A stretch of 6,076 nt of DNA from Desulfotignum sp. (GCA_011390235.1 JAABSS010000052.1:1-6076); one strand, 5' to 3'. Numbered from the stretch's first letter, positions 1-5,790 are shown. Notes: generated by a model not told the origin, from the sequence alone. Made by a program: numbers and translations.

Positions 1-1388
1 GTTTTAAGGGTTGATGAAATAATGGTTTCCTGTCCGGGCTGAATGGTTCTGGGATCCATCACATACTTGTCATTTTCGATTCTGGCAATGATGGCGGGCC
101 AGGAAAGGCGCATGCGGCGCTCCAGAGCAGCCACGGACATGTTGTCCGGTTTCAGGGTAACGCATCTGGTGGGCAGGCGCAGGGCCGGAAAAGAGCCGCC
201 CCCGGGTCGGGATTCCAGGTCTGCAGATGCAATGCCGCCAAGGGGCCCGCAGGCATCCTGGATGGATTGTTCTAAAGCAGCTGCCCGGCGGCAGGTTTCT
301 TCAAATGACATGGTCAGCATCCGCAGGGTGGGAATTTTTTTGACAGCCTGTTTTTCATCCCGGTACAGTTTCAAGGTGGCTTCCAGGGCTGCCAGGGTCA
401 GCTTGTCAATGCGCAACGCCCGGGTCAGGGGATTGGCCTTGATCCGGTCAATGGCCTGTTTTTTCCCCACAATAATACCGGCCTGGGGGCCTCCCAGCAG
501 TTTGTCCCCGCTGAAGGTCACCACATCGGCACCAGCGGCAACCGAATCTGACACCAGGGGCTCCAGGGGCAGGCCATAGGCGGAAAAATCCACCAGGGTG
601 CCGGATCCCAGATCTTCCATCACCGGGATATCATGGGTTTTTCCCAAGGCAGCCAGTGCTTCCAGGTCCACACTGGCAGTGAATCCTTCGATCTTGTAGT
701 TGGAGGCATGCACCTTGAGGAAGAGTCCGGTGCATTCTTTGACCGCATTGTCGTAATCTTTCAGGTGGGTCCGGTTGGTGGTGCCCACCTCCTTGAGGCG
801 GCACCCGCTTTTGGCCATCACATCAGGCACCCGGAAGGAACCGCCGATTTCCACCAGTTCCCCCCGGGAAACCACCACCTCGGTATCTTTGGCCAGGGTG
901 TTCAGGGCCAGCAACACAGCACCGGCATTGTTGTTTACTGCAATGGCTGCCTGGGCACCGGTGAGTTCACAGATCAGTTCCTCCACCGCACTGTAGCGCA
1001 GCCCCCGTTTACCGGTGGCAACATCCAGCTCCAGATTGGAATAGCCGGCAGCAATGGCCTGGATATTTTCTAAGGCATCATCGCATAGCAGGGCACGCCC
1101 CAGATTGGTATGGAGCACCACCCCGGTGGCGTTGATCAGGGAAACCAGCCTGGGAGCAAGTTTCTGCCGGCACAGGGACGCTGTTTCCGACAAAATTTCT
1201 GCCTGGTCGGCAGTGTTTTGTCTGTCTGAAAGAATATCCTGGCGGAGCCGGTCCAGCACCGTCTGTATGGATGCTTTTACAACCGATCTGGGAACTGCTG
1301 CAAACCGGTGATCATGCCTGGTTTTTTCCAGAACATGGTCAACACCGGGAAGTGATCTGAGCAGCTGGTGTTTGTCTTTTGTGGTCAT
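1..1388 (-). CDS. selA: L-seryl-tRNA(Sec) selenium transferase SelA (selenocysteine synthase), 3' end cut by window edge
   Basis: SelA is a cytoplasmic PLP enzyme that converts seryl-tRNA(Sec) to selenocysteinyl-tRNA(Sec) using selenophosphate. The minus-strand frame is open from ATG at 1388-1386 to the edge, giving 462 residues; E. coli SelA has 463, so only a few residues and the stop should be missing. Visible family signatures are LINATGVVLHTNLGRALL (about 84-101), AVNNNAGAVLLAL (150-162), SRGELVEIGGSFRVPDVM (174-191), EVGTTNRTHLKDY (200-212) and SGDKLLGGPQAG (293-304). K296 in the last motif matches the PLP lysine (Lys295 in E. coli). The start lies 4 bases after the stop of the CheD-HDOD gene, so the two are probably co-transcribed and perhaps translationally coupled; the upstream AGG is only a modest ribosome site. 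A SelA gene implies that the cell makes selenoproteins, as many sulfate reducers do. selB is a plausible next gene off the left edge, but is not seen. No internal stop or frameshift was found. Confidence 0.96.
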   Translation of the reverse strand, partial: MTTKDKHQLLRSLPGVDHVLEKTRHDHRFAAVPRSVVKASIQTVLDRLRQDILSDRQNTADQAEILSETASLCRQKLAPRLVSLINATGVVLHTNLGRALLCDDALENIQAIAAGYSNLELDVATGKRGLRYSAVEELICELTGAQAAIAVNNNAGAVLLALNTLAKDTEVVVSRGELVEIGGSFRVPDVMAKSGCRLKEVGTTNRTHLKDYDNAVKECTGLFLKVHASNYKIEGFTASVDLEALAALGKTHDIPVMEDLGSGTLVDFSAYGLPLEPLVSDSVAAGADVVTFSGDKLLGGPQAGIIVGKKQAIDRIKANPLTRALRIDKLTLAALEATLKLYRDEKQAVKKIPTLRMLTMSFEETCRRAAALEQSIQDACGPLGGIASADLESRPGGGSFPALRLPTRCVTLKPDNMSVAALERRMRLSWPAIIARIENDKYVMDPRTIQPGQETIISSTLK

Positions 1389-1392
1389 GGGC

Positions 1393-2745
1393 CTACCTGG
1401 CTAAAATTTCCTGGTTCTTTATGGCATGCATGGGAATGGTGTCCACCAGTTCCAGGATGTCGGAAGGCTTCAGTCCCAGGCGCTTCATAACAGCATTTAC
1501 ACTGCGGGTCTGCATTTTTTCCAAATCCAGGCCGGTATTGAACCGCTCCATGAGCAGGTCTGCCAGATAGACGATGCAGACCAGGTCCGTGTGGTCCTTG
1601 GATTTTTCCGGTTCATGGTGATAGGCGATGACCTGGGAAAGGGCATCGGAAAATTTCCACTGCCTGGCCAGCAGGGCCCCGGTATGGCAGTGGGTGATCC
1701 CCAGCAGGTTTTTTTCAGACTGAAGAAAATTTTTCTTTTCCTGCACCAGATCCCTGAAAAAAAGCGGCATGGCTTCTGACACATACTGGTCCAGCACCAC
1801 CTTGCCGATATCATGCAGCAGCCCTGCAGTATAGGCCTGTTTTCCCGATATAATTCCGGTTTTATCCGCCAGTTTTTCTGCGGTGGCAGCCACCCCGACT
1901 GCATGGAAAAACAGCCCCCCCTTACACAGAGAATACCCGCTGGTGCCGATCTGGTTGTAGTATTTGTTCACAGCTGCCGTGATAATGGATTTGAGAAGCA
2001 TGTCTTCGCCCAGAAGCAGTACCGCATCCCTGAGGGTGTCGATGCGGGCTGTACCGGCAAACAATGCGGAATTGCACAGTTTCAGGGTCTGGGCGCCCAG
2101 AACCTGGTCTTTGGACAATTCCCGGGCAATGTCCATGATGTCCGCCCGTCTGTCCTGGAACATGCGTAAAATTTTAAGGGCGGTCTGGGGGATAGGCTGA
2201 AGGTTTTCAATGGTGTGAAAAATGTCGTCCATTCCCGGCCGGACAACCTGCCCCACAGGGTCCTGTGTTTCTTCCCAGGGCGGGCTGATGGCGGTGTCTC
2301 CGGTGGCCATGTCCAGTTCCAGGGTACAGGAAAAAAAACCGCCGGTTTCCGATGTTCGGATCTCAATGCCGGCGTCTCCGAGAATGGTGGTGGCCAGTTC
2401 AGTGGATCTTCCGCCGATATCCAGCCCCATGTCCTGGGAACTCACAGGCCCCACAAGGGCCCCGCCGGCAATAGTGGCAGTGATATCTTGGGGGGAACTG
2501 CCCAGGCGGATGAGTTCCTGAATCAGAAGGGGAAGCCCGGTGGCAGCATATTTTTCCGGATATTCCGGAAAACCTGTCATGGGCGGTTCCGGCAGCAGAA
2601 TGTGGATCATGCCGCCGGTATGGGTTTTTCTGTCATAAAGGGCCACGCCCAGGCAGGTGCCCAGATAGGCCTGGTACATATCAGATGAATTTTTATCTGC
2701 CTTGAGCTGGCCTGCGGTAATATGTTCAATTCTCTGAAAATGCAT
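1393..2745 (-). CDS. CheD-like domain fused to HDOD domain (signalling protein)
   Basis: A 450-residue soluble protein with two recognisable modules. Residues about 5-155 look like CheD, the chemoreceptor glutamine deamidase: LGTCLGVALYD (28-38) and GGMIHILLP (44-52) hold the CheD catalytic pair C31 and H48, with the same 17-residue spacing as C27/H44 of Thermotoga maritima CheD. AGGALVG (93-99), DIGGRSTELA (109-118) and TGDTAI (148-153) also fit. The Thermotoga Thr21 position appears to be Q25 here, by eye. Residues about 178-400 are an HDOD domain (ENLQPIPQTALKILRMF, then TLKLCNSALF). Unlike many HDOD domains it keeps HD-like metal ligands: H281, H311-D312 in LLHDIGK, H352/H354 and H376-H377. 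No membrane segment or signal peptide is seen. Deamidation of receptors or another partner is an inference; no other chemotaxis gene is in view. It is 170 bases after ilvN and 4 bases before selA. The start has a weak Shine-Dalgarno, but later Met codons would cut into the CheD fold. Confidence 0.85.
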   Translation of the reverse strand: MHFQRIEHITAGQLKADKNSSDMYQAYLGTCLGVALYDRKTHTGGMIHILLPEPPMTGFPEYPEKYAATGLPLLIQELIRLGSSPQDITATIAGGALVGPVSSQDMGLDIGGRSTELATTILGDAGIEIRTSETGGFFSCTLELDMATGDTAISPPWEETQDPVGQVVRPGMDDIFHTIENLQPIPQTALKILRMFQDRRADIMDIARELSKDQVLGAQTLKLCNSALFAGTARIDTLRDAVLLLGEDMLLKSIITAAVNKYYNQIGTSGYSLCKGGLFFHAVGVAATAEKLADKTGIISGKQAYTAGLLHDIGKVVLDQYVSEAMPLFFRDLVQEKKNFLQSEKNLLGITHCHTGALLARQWKFSDALSQVIAYHHEPEKSKDHTDLVCIVYLADLLMERFNTGLDLEKMQTRSVNAVMKRLGLKPSDILELVDTIPMHAIKNQEILAR

Positions 2746-2915
2746 AGGTTTTTTTATCCGTGGTAAGGATCATGATTTTTACATAACAGGTGATATCATT
2801 AATGTTCCAGGGGTTTCAACACTTTATTCGCACTTTATCCGCAGCAGTGCAAATTTCAGGGTTTGTATTATAGTGAACGGGGTGAGGGAATTTGCCAGCA
2901 CGGTTGTTTTGCCTG
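2746..2915. other. intergenic gap between ilvN and the CheD-HDOD gene
   Basis: This 170-base stretch has no convincing reading frame of its own. After the ilvN stop I see no stable hairpin followed by a T run, so no intrinsic terminator can be supported. It holds a perfect minus-strand TATAAT, listed separately, and a weak 5-base inverted pair (gcact...agtgc) near 2830-2850. Confidence 0.6.
2867..2872 (-). promoter_or_regulatory. possible -10 element upstream of CheD-HDOD/selA
   Basis: The minus strand reads TATAAT here, a perfect sigma-70 -10 hexamer, which would start a transcript near 2860 with a leader of about 115 bases. The best -35 candidate (TGGCAA, 19 bases upstream) is poor and there is no extended TGn. 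A second weak option closer to the gene is TTGAAA followed after 18 bases by TATCAC. Either would give the CheD-HDOD/selA pair transcription independent of ilvN. Confidence 0.3.
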
Positions 2916-3401
2916 TCAGGGTTCCCGGTAAAGGGCAAGCACCCCTGACCGGGCAAGTTTCTTGATGCCGAAAGGTGCCAGTTCCCCGAGCATGGCATCA
3001 ACGGTGAGTTCATCTCCGGTGACCTCAAAAATATAATGCTGTTGTCCCTTATCCACAATTTTTCCCTGAAAGGCTGTGATGATATGCTGGATCTTTTCTT
3101 TGTTCGCAGGTTCCGCCTTGACACATACAAGGGCCATTTCCCGTTTTACGGCCTCTTCTCCGGTCATGTCCCGCAGCTTGATGACATTGACCAGGCGCTT
3201 GATCTGTTTCATGCATTGTTCGAGCATCAGAGGATTGGCCAGGGTGGTAATGGTGATCCTGGACATTTTCGGATTTGCTGTGGGGGCGCCGCAGATGGTT
3301 TCAATATTATAGCCCCTTCCCGCAAAAAGACCGGTGATACGGGCGGTTACGCCGGGTTCGTTTTCAACCAGCATGGTCAGTGTGTATTTTTTGGTTTCCA
3401 T
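2916..3401 (-). CDS. ilvN: acetolactate synthase small (regulatory) subunit
   Basis: This is the regulatory subunit of acetohydroxyacid synthase, the first shared step of valine, leucine and isoleucine synthesis; it activates the catalytic subunit and confers valine feedback inhibition. The 161-residue product has the usual length. The N-terminal ACT domain (about 5-78) contains VENEPGVTARITGLFAGRGY and NIE. N14, G17 and N32 match N11, G14 and N29 of E. coli IlvH, which bind valine, so feedback control is probably intact. The C-terminal half (85-161) ends LARSGVLALYRE, close to the family ending. I chose the ATG at 3401 because AAGGAG lies 4 bases upstream and the aligned N-terminus begins here. 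An in-frame ATG at 3434 lies upstream of the predicted transcription start. The large subunit gene is not beside it: the sequence immediately upstream holds no gene. Identity is secure at family level; ilvH is an equivalent name. Confidence 0.95.
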   Translation of the reverse strand: METKKYTLTMLVENEPGVTARITGLFAGRGYNIETICGAPTANPKMSRITITTLANPLMLEQCMKQIKRLVNVIKLRDMTGEEAVKREMALVCVKAEPANKEKIQHIITAFQGKIVDKGQQHYIFEVTGDELTVDAMLGELAPFGIKKLARSGVLALYREP

Positions 3402-3412
3402 GTTTCTCCTTT
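3402..3412 (-). promoter_or_regulatory. ilvN ribosome binding site
   Basis: The minus strand reads GAAAGGAGAAAC directly before ATG. AAGGAG with 4 bases of spacing is the strongest Shine-Dalgarno near this gene and fixes the start at 3401 rather than at the upstream in-frame ATG at 3434. Confidence 0.75.
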
Positions 3413-3424
3413 CAAGAACACCGC

Positions 3425-3453
3425 AGTATACCACAATGCATCCGGAAAATGAA
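3425..3453 (-). promoter_or_regulatory. probable extended -10 promoter of ilvN
   Basis: On the minus strand TGGTATACT (3433-3425) is an extended -10 (TGn plus a 5/6 match to TATAAT). A weak -35, TTCATT (3453-3448), lies 17 bases upstream. The transcript would begin near 3418, leaving a leader of about 17 bases that carries the Shine-Dalgarno. This supports ilvN being transcribed alone rather than from an ilvB operon. Confidence 0.5.
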
Positions 3454-3515
3454 CCACTGATTTTGCTTTGACCAGGGTAATCGCATGGAGATGCAGCTTC
3501 ACATATATTGACATA

Positions 3516-3589
3516 GCCCCCTGCGGGTGTTGTATGACAGGACCGTCAGATGTCAATCTCGGGCCGGTCATACAGCACCCGCAGGGGGC
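3516..3589. repeat. long inverted repeat 1 (29-base arms, 16-base loop)
   Basis: The left arm 3516-3544 and the reverse complement of 3561-3589 match at 26 of 29 positions. Both start GCCCCCTGCGGGTG; the differences are at arm positions 15, 24 and 27, and the first of these would be a G-U pair in RNA. The loop is 3545-3560. There is no T run after either end, so it does not look like an intrinsic terminator. I see no flanking target-site duplication. Its arms resemble those of inverted repeat 2. Confidence 0.85.
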
Positions 3590-3675
3590 GGGTATCAAAC
3601 AGCTGAACAGGATGTGGTTACATGCAGCATATCGGTCAGGGTTTTTCATGCACCCGGTTTGCCGGCCTGGCTGCC

Positions 3676-3837
3676 GCCCCGGGTGGTGCCCTGTGCCCGG
3701 CCCGAGATCCTCCGGGGCTGCTGTGCGTGAAATCCAGAAGGTGGACACTGGCCTGCTGTATGCGCTTCTGCCGTTCTGATATGGTTGGTGTGCCCCTCCG
3801 GCTCTGACGGTTCCGGTCACAGGGCACCACCCGGGGC
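3676..3837. repeat. long inverted repeat 2 (about 28-base arms, 107-base centre)
   Basis: The first 20 bases of the left arm (3676-3695, GCCCCGGGTGGTGCCCTGTG) are perfectly repeated in reverse complement at 3837-3818. Another 8 positions match partly, giving 25 of 28. The centre (3704-3810) is not obviously coding. The arm shares GCCCC, GGGTG, CTGT and TGACCGG, in that order, with inverted repeat 1, so the two may belong to one family (REP/MITE-like). No transposase and no target-site duplication are visible. Confidence 0.8.
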
Positions 3838-3847
3838 TCTACCTGCG

Positions 3848-3991
3848 GAAGTATTAGATCCGACTGATGCCATTTTTTCCATTGCTGATGTGCATCCAGT
3901 GGATGATTTTGATGGTGATGGATACAGAAATATTAGGGAATTTCTGTCCGAATCCGATCCAACAGATCCCTGGAGTTTGCCGAAAGCATCT
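3848..3991 (+). pseudogene. fragment of a calcium-binding (TSP3/dockerin-like) repeat protein
   Basis: In the plus frame starting GAA at 3848 the translation contains DDFDGDGYRNIREFL followed by SESDPTDPWSLP. The loop D-F-D-G-D-G-Y-R-N-I-R-E has acidic residues at positions 1, 3, 5 and 12, the spacing of EF-hand/dockerin-like calcium loops. The DPTDP tail is typical of thrombospondin type-3-like repeats near the C-terminus of secreted or surface proteins. Only one repeat survives. Upstream the frame runs into inverted repeat 2, and the nearest ATG (3785) lies in its central segment, so the normal N-terminus is absent. Downstream the frame continues to about 4123 with no recognisable domain, crossing the toxin-like scrap in another frame. 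I read it as the remnant of a larger exported protein cut off by rearrangement. The original function cannot be told. Confidence 0.5.
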
Positions 3992-4001
3992 ATTTTTGTC
4001 C

Positions 4002-4030
4002 TTGATTTTTATACTAAAAAAAAGTATATT
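4002..4030 (+). promoter_or_regulatory. candidate promoter with overlapping palindrome (possible HTH operator)
   Basis: TTGATT (4002-4007) and TATATT (4025-4030) are separated by exactly 17 bases, a good sigma-70 arrangement, which would start a transcript near 4037. The palindrome TATACT-N7-AGTATA (4010-4028) covers the spacer and most of the -10. That is a usual place for an autoregulatory operator of an antitoxin-type repressor. The HTH gene begins about 70 bases downstream. Binding of that protein here is an inference. AT-rich palindromes can also arise by chance. Confidence 0.45.
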
Positions 4031-4031
4031 T

Positions 4032-4139
4032 ATGCTTACGGGACAACCAACCTATGTTGCTGTTTGGGAAGTAACAGACAAGGAAATCAAGCTGGTCGAG
4101 GTTTTATATGTTGGATCACATGAAAAAGCACCATACTAA
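4032..4139 (+). pseudogene. C-terminal remnant of a RelE/HigB-like toxin gene
   Basis: From ATG at 4032 this frame encodes 35 residues ending at TAA 4137-4139. TYVAVWEV, then KLVEVLYVGSHEKAPY, reads like the last two beta-strands and tail of small RelE-fold toxins (VxVWxV ... VxYVGxHE). These are normally about 90-120 residues. Upstream in this frame the translation is only the out-of-frame shadow of the calcium-loop fragment, so the N-terminal two thirds is missing. The predicted promoter would start transcription just inside this frame, so it is probably not translated. The stop overlaps the start of the HTH gene by 32 bases, the tight toxin-first arrangement of HigBA-like pairs. The fold assignment is by eye on a very short piece; it could belong to another small protein family. 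Confidence 0.45.
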
Positions 4140-4464
4140 AGTGAAGCTCCTATTTGAGGGGCCTGCAGAAAAACAGGAAGTGGCAATAGCTGCTTTAAAG
4201 AAATTGGGTTTCACCAATGCCGGAAACAACTCCCCCACTATACCATGGCGCCAGGCATTTAAAGAGTTTGAAGGTAATGCGCCCGGCACCTGCCTGGCTG
4301 GCAGCCGCCATAAAAACAGTTTGACCCAGGTTCAACTCTCAAAATTAACAGCCATCCCTCAAAGACATATCTCTGAAATGGAAAGAGGAAAACGGCCCAT
4401 TGGAAAAAGAAATGCCAAGCTGTTTTCAAAAGCATTGCATGTTGATTACAGGATGTTTTTGTGA
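4108..4464 (+). CDS. XRE-family HTH protein, probable orphan antitoxin (HigA-like)
   Basis: A 118-residue protein. Residues about 62-118 form a Cro/C1-type helix-turn-helix: LTQVQLSKLTAIPQRHISEM (72-91), then ERGKRPIG and a final helix ending LHVDYRMFL. Q77-S90 covers the turn and recognition helix. The N-terminal part (11-35, KVKLLFEGPAEKQEV and AIAALKKLGF) is a conserved-looking extension, probably for partner binding. The protein would repress its own promoter, and if a toxin were present, neutralise it. It overlaps the end of a toxin-like fragment by 32 bases, but no intact toxin is visible, so it is likely an orphan. I chose ATG 4108 because GAGG (4098-4101) lies 6 bases upstream; the in-frame ATG at 4120 (MKKHHT) has a poorer site but is a fair alternative. 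Compared with pyrF the gene is AT-richer, in keeping with acquired DNA. Function as antitoxin is inferred from family and position. Confidence 0.8.
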   Translation: MLDHMKKHHTKVKLLFEGPAEKQEVAIAALKKLGFTNAGNNSPTIPWRQAFKEFEGNAPGTCLAGSRHKNSLTQVQLSKLTAIPQRHISEMERGKRPIGKRNAKLFSKALHVDYRMFL

Positions 4465-4513
4465 TTATTATGATAATTTTGTGGTGACGGGTATGGTGCC
4501 GGTATAGTAATTC

Positions 4514-4518
4514 AAGGA
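4514..4518 (+). promoter_or_regulatory. pyrF ribosome binding site
   Basis: AAGGA lies 7 bases before ATG 4526 but only 1 base before ATG 4520. Normal spacing therefore favours the second ATG, giving a product beginning MNAQKS. Confidence 0.6.
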
Positions 4519-4525
4519 AATGAAA

Positions 4526-5272
4526 ATGAATGCACAAAAATCAGGCAGGGATTATATTGTATTTCCACTGGATTTTGCCTCCATGGCAGAGGCGAAATCC
4601 TATATCAGGGTGCTGGGGGACCGGGTGGGCATGTTCAAGATCGGTCTGGAGCTGTTCATTCACCAGGGGCCGGCGGTGATCCGCATGGTGCGGGATATGA
4701 GTCCTGCCGGGATTTTTCTGGACCTTAAGCTCCACGACATCTGTGCAACGGTTTTCCGGGCCATGGGCCGGGTGGCTGACCTGGGGGTTGACCTGGCAAC
4801 CGTGCATTGCAGTTCTTCTTTGGAAATGCTGAAAAGCGCGGTTCAAGGCGGTGGGGAACGGGTCGGTGTTCTCGGGGTCACCCTGCTCACGGACAATGAC
4901 GGGAAAACCCTTTCTCTGGGCGGGTTTCAGGATCAGTTTGCCGCAGAACCGGAAAAACTGGTGATGCTCAGGGCCAAAATGGCCCGGGATGCCGGGTGCA
5001 AAGGTGTGGTATGTTCCGGGTGGGAAGCTGCCGCAATCAAAGCCGGGTTTGGCAGAGATTTTCTGGCGGTCACCCCCGGGATCCGCCCGGAATGGAGTCT
5101 GACACCGGGTGATGACCAGAAACGGATTACCACCCCGGCCCGGGCTATTTCCCAGGGCAGCGATCTGCTGGTGATCGGCCGTCCTATAAGGGATGCAGAT
5201 GATCCGGCCGAAGCCGCCGAAAAAGTAATTATCGAAATAGAGCGTGTCCTGGAGAACCGGAAGCCGGTCTAA
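4526..5272 (+). CDS. pyrF: orotidine 5'-phosphate decarboxylase
   Basis: PyrF converts OMP to UMP, the last step of de novo pyrimidine synthesis, without a cofactor, as a cytoplasmic TIM-barrel dimer. The 248-residue product has normal length. FPLDF (13-17) carries D16, MFKIGLELF (36-44) carries K38, and FLDLKLHDI (64-72) carries D66, K68 and D71. These match D22, K44, D71, K73 and D76 of E. coli PyrF with identical spacing, so the catalytic network is complete. VTPGIRP (182-188) and VIGRPI (216-221, R219) are the phosphate-binding loops. The usual HDIPNT is HDICAT here, a change next to, not within, the catalytic residues. ATG 4520 is possible and would add two residues. The gene starts 61 bases after the HTH gene and is likely to have a separate control, although I found only a weak promoter. 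Its stop codon TAA (5270-5272) overlaps the stop of the convergent lysC. Confidence 0.96.
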   Translation: MNAQKSGRDYIVFPLDFASMAEAKSYIRVLGDRVGMFKIGLELFIHQGPAVIRMVRDMSPAGIFLDLKLHDICATVFRAMGRVADLGVDLATVHCSSSLEMLKSAVQGGGERVGVLGVTLLTDNDGKTLSLGGFQDQFAAEPEKLVMLRAKMARDAGCKGVVCSGWEAAAIKAGFGRDFLAVTPGIRPEWSLTPGDDQKRITTPARAISQGSDLLVIGRPIRDADDPAEAAEKVIIEIERVLENRKPV

Positions 5273-5775
5273 TCTTCCCTGTCCAGCCCGAAAGCTGTGT
5301 GCAGGGCCCGCACGGCCAGTTCCGCATATTTGGCCAGGATCACACAGGAGATCCGGATTTCTGAGGTTGAAATCAGCCGGATATTGATGTTTTCCTCGGC
5401 CAGGGCTTTGAACATGGTAGCGGCCACCCCGGAATGGCTTTTCATGCCCAGTCCGATAACAGATACTTTGGCAATTTCTGTCGCAGTGAGCACTTCTTCA
5501 GCCCCCACTTCCTTGGCCACCGCCTCAGTAATGTCCAGGGCACGGGCAAAATCATCCTTGGTAACAGTGAAGGTCAGGTCGGTTTCTCCACCGGAGCGGG
5601 TATTCTGGATGATCATGTCCACCATTATCTCGGCATCTGCCAGGGGACCGAATATTTTGGCGGAAATGCCGGGCTGGTCCGGTACCCGCTTCAGGGTGAT
5701 CCTGGCTTCATTCATATCGCATGTAACGCCTGATACCACAGCGCTTTCCATATCAGCGCTTTCATTGACGACCAT
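5269..5775 (-). CDS. lysC: aspartokinase ACT-domain part, possible separately translated beta subunit
   Basis: This 168-residue frame holds the complete regulatory half of aspartokinase. ACT 1 spans about 24-90 ([20 protein letters not shown], then DMIIQNT at 53-59). ACT 2 spans about 102-168 ([20 protein letters not shown], then [17 protein letters not shown]). These domains bind lysine and/or threonine for feedback control. The ATG at 5775 follows GAGGAGG with 8 bases of spacing, a near-perfect ribosome site inside the kinase-ACT linker (codons for EEEG). In Bacillus subtilis and Corynebacterium glutamicum, aspartokinase has an alpha2-beta2 form whose beta chain starts at an internal site near this point. 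So this piece could be made even though the upstream frame is broken. A TTG at 5814 is a weaker alternative start, adding [13 protein letters not shown]. Whether it is a true beta subunit or just the tail of a broken gene is not settled by sequence alone. Confidence 0.6.
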   Translation of the reverse strand: MVVNESADMESAVVSGVTCDMNEARITLKRVPDQPGISAKIFGPLADAEIMVDMIIQNTRSGGETDLTFTVTKDDFARALDITEAVAKEVGAEEVLTATEIAKVSVIGLGMKSHSGVAATMFKALAEENINIRLISTSEIRISCVILAKYAELAVRALHTAFGLDRED

Positions 5776-5790
5776 GGTTCCTTCCTCCTC
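5776..5790 (-). promoter_or_regulatory. internal ribosome binding site in lysC
   Basis: The minus strand reads GAGGAGGAAGGAACC immediately before ATG 5775. GAGGAGG is almost a full anti-Shine-Dalgarno match at 8 bases. It is the strongest ribosome site in the window, although it sits inside a coding region. Part of its strength may just reflect conserved Glu-Glu-Glu-Gly codons. Confidence 0.55.

Larger units (their letters stand above)
3402..4107. other. gene-poor, remnant-rich spacer between ilvN and the HTH gene
   Basis: About 700 bases with no intact gene. In order it holds the ilvN promoter, a long inverted repeat (3516-3589), about 85 bases with nothing recognisable, a second long inverted repeat (3676-3837), a calcium-loop gene fragment (3848-3991), a promoter with an overlapping palindrome (4002-4030), and the tail of a toxin-like gene (4032-4139). 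Reading frames that cross the inverted repeats on both strands encode similar peptides (CGCCMTGP and GPVIQHPQG), simply because the DNA is palindromic. They are not supported as genes. Confidence 0.7.

Noticed and set aside
43..1311. Plus-strand reading frames opposite selA
   Set aside because: They are shadows of a strongly supported minus-strand gene, and their translations show no recognisable domain.
1426..2688. Plus- and minus-strand alternative frames within the CheD-HDOD gene
   Set aside because: Biased GC-rich third positions open these frames; none resembles a known protein.
2820..2880. FliA (sigma-28) promoter before CheD-HDOD
   Set aside because: GCGGATAA resembles the sigma-28 -10, but there is no matching TAAA element at the right distance.
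3508..3538. Plus-strand TTGACA with TGTATG 17 bases downstream
   Set aside because: The -35 is perfect, but the -10 matches only 3 of 6, lies in inverted repeat 1, and no gene follows closely.
3516..3589. Inverted repeat 1 as a rho-independent terminator
   Set aside because: No T run follows on either strand, and no gene ends next to it.
3377..3820. Minus-strand 147-codon and plus-strand 103-codon frames over the inverted repeats
   Set aside because: Similar peptides on both strands are a by-product of the palindromes; there is no domain, and the minus frame runs into ilvN out of frame.
4485..4508. TTGTGG-18-TATAGT as the pyrF promoter
   Set aside because: It would start transcription at about 4515, inside the Shine-Dalgarno, and the -35 is weak.
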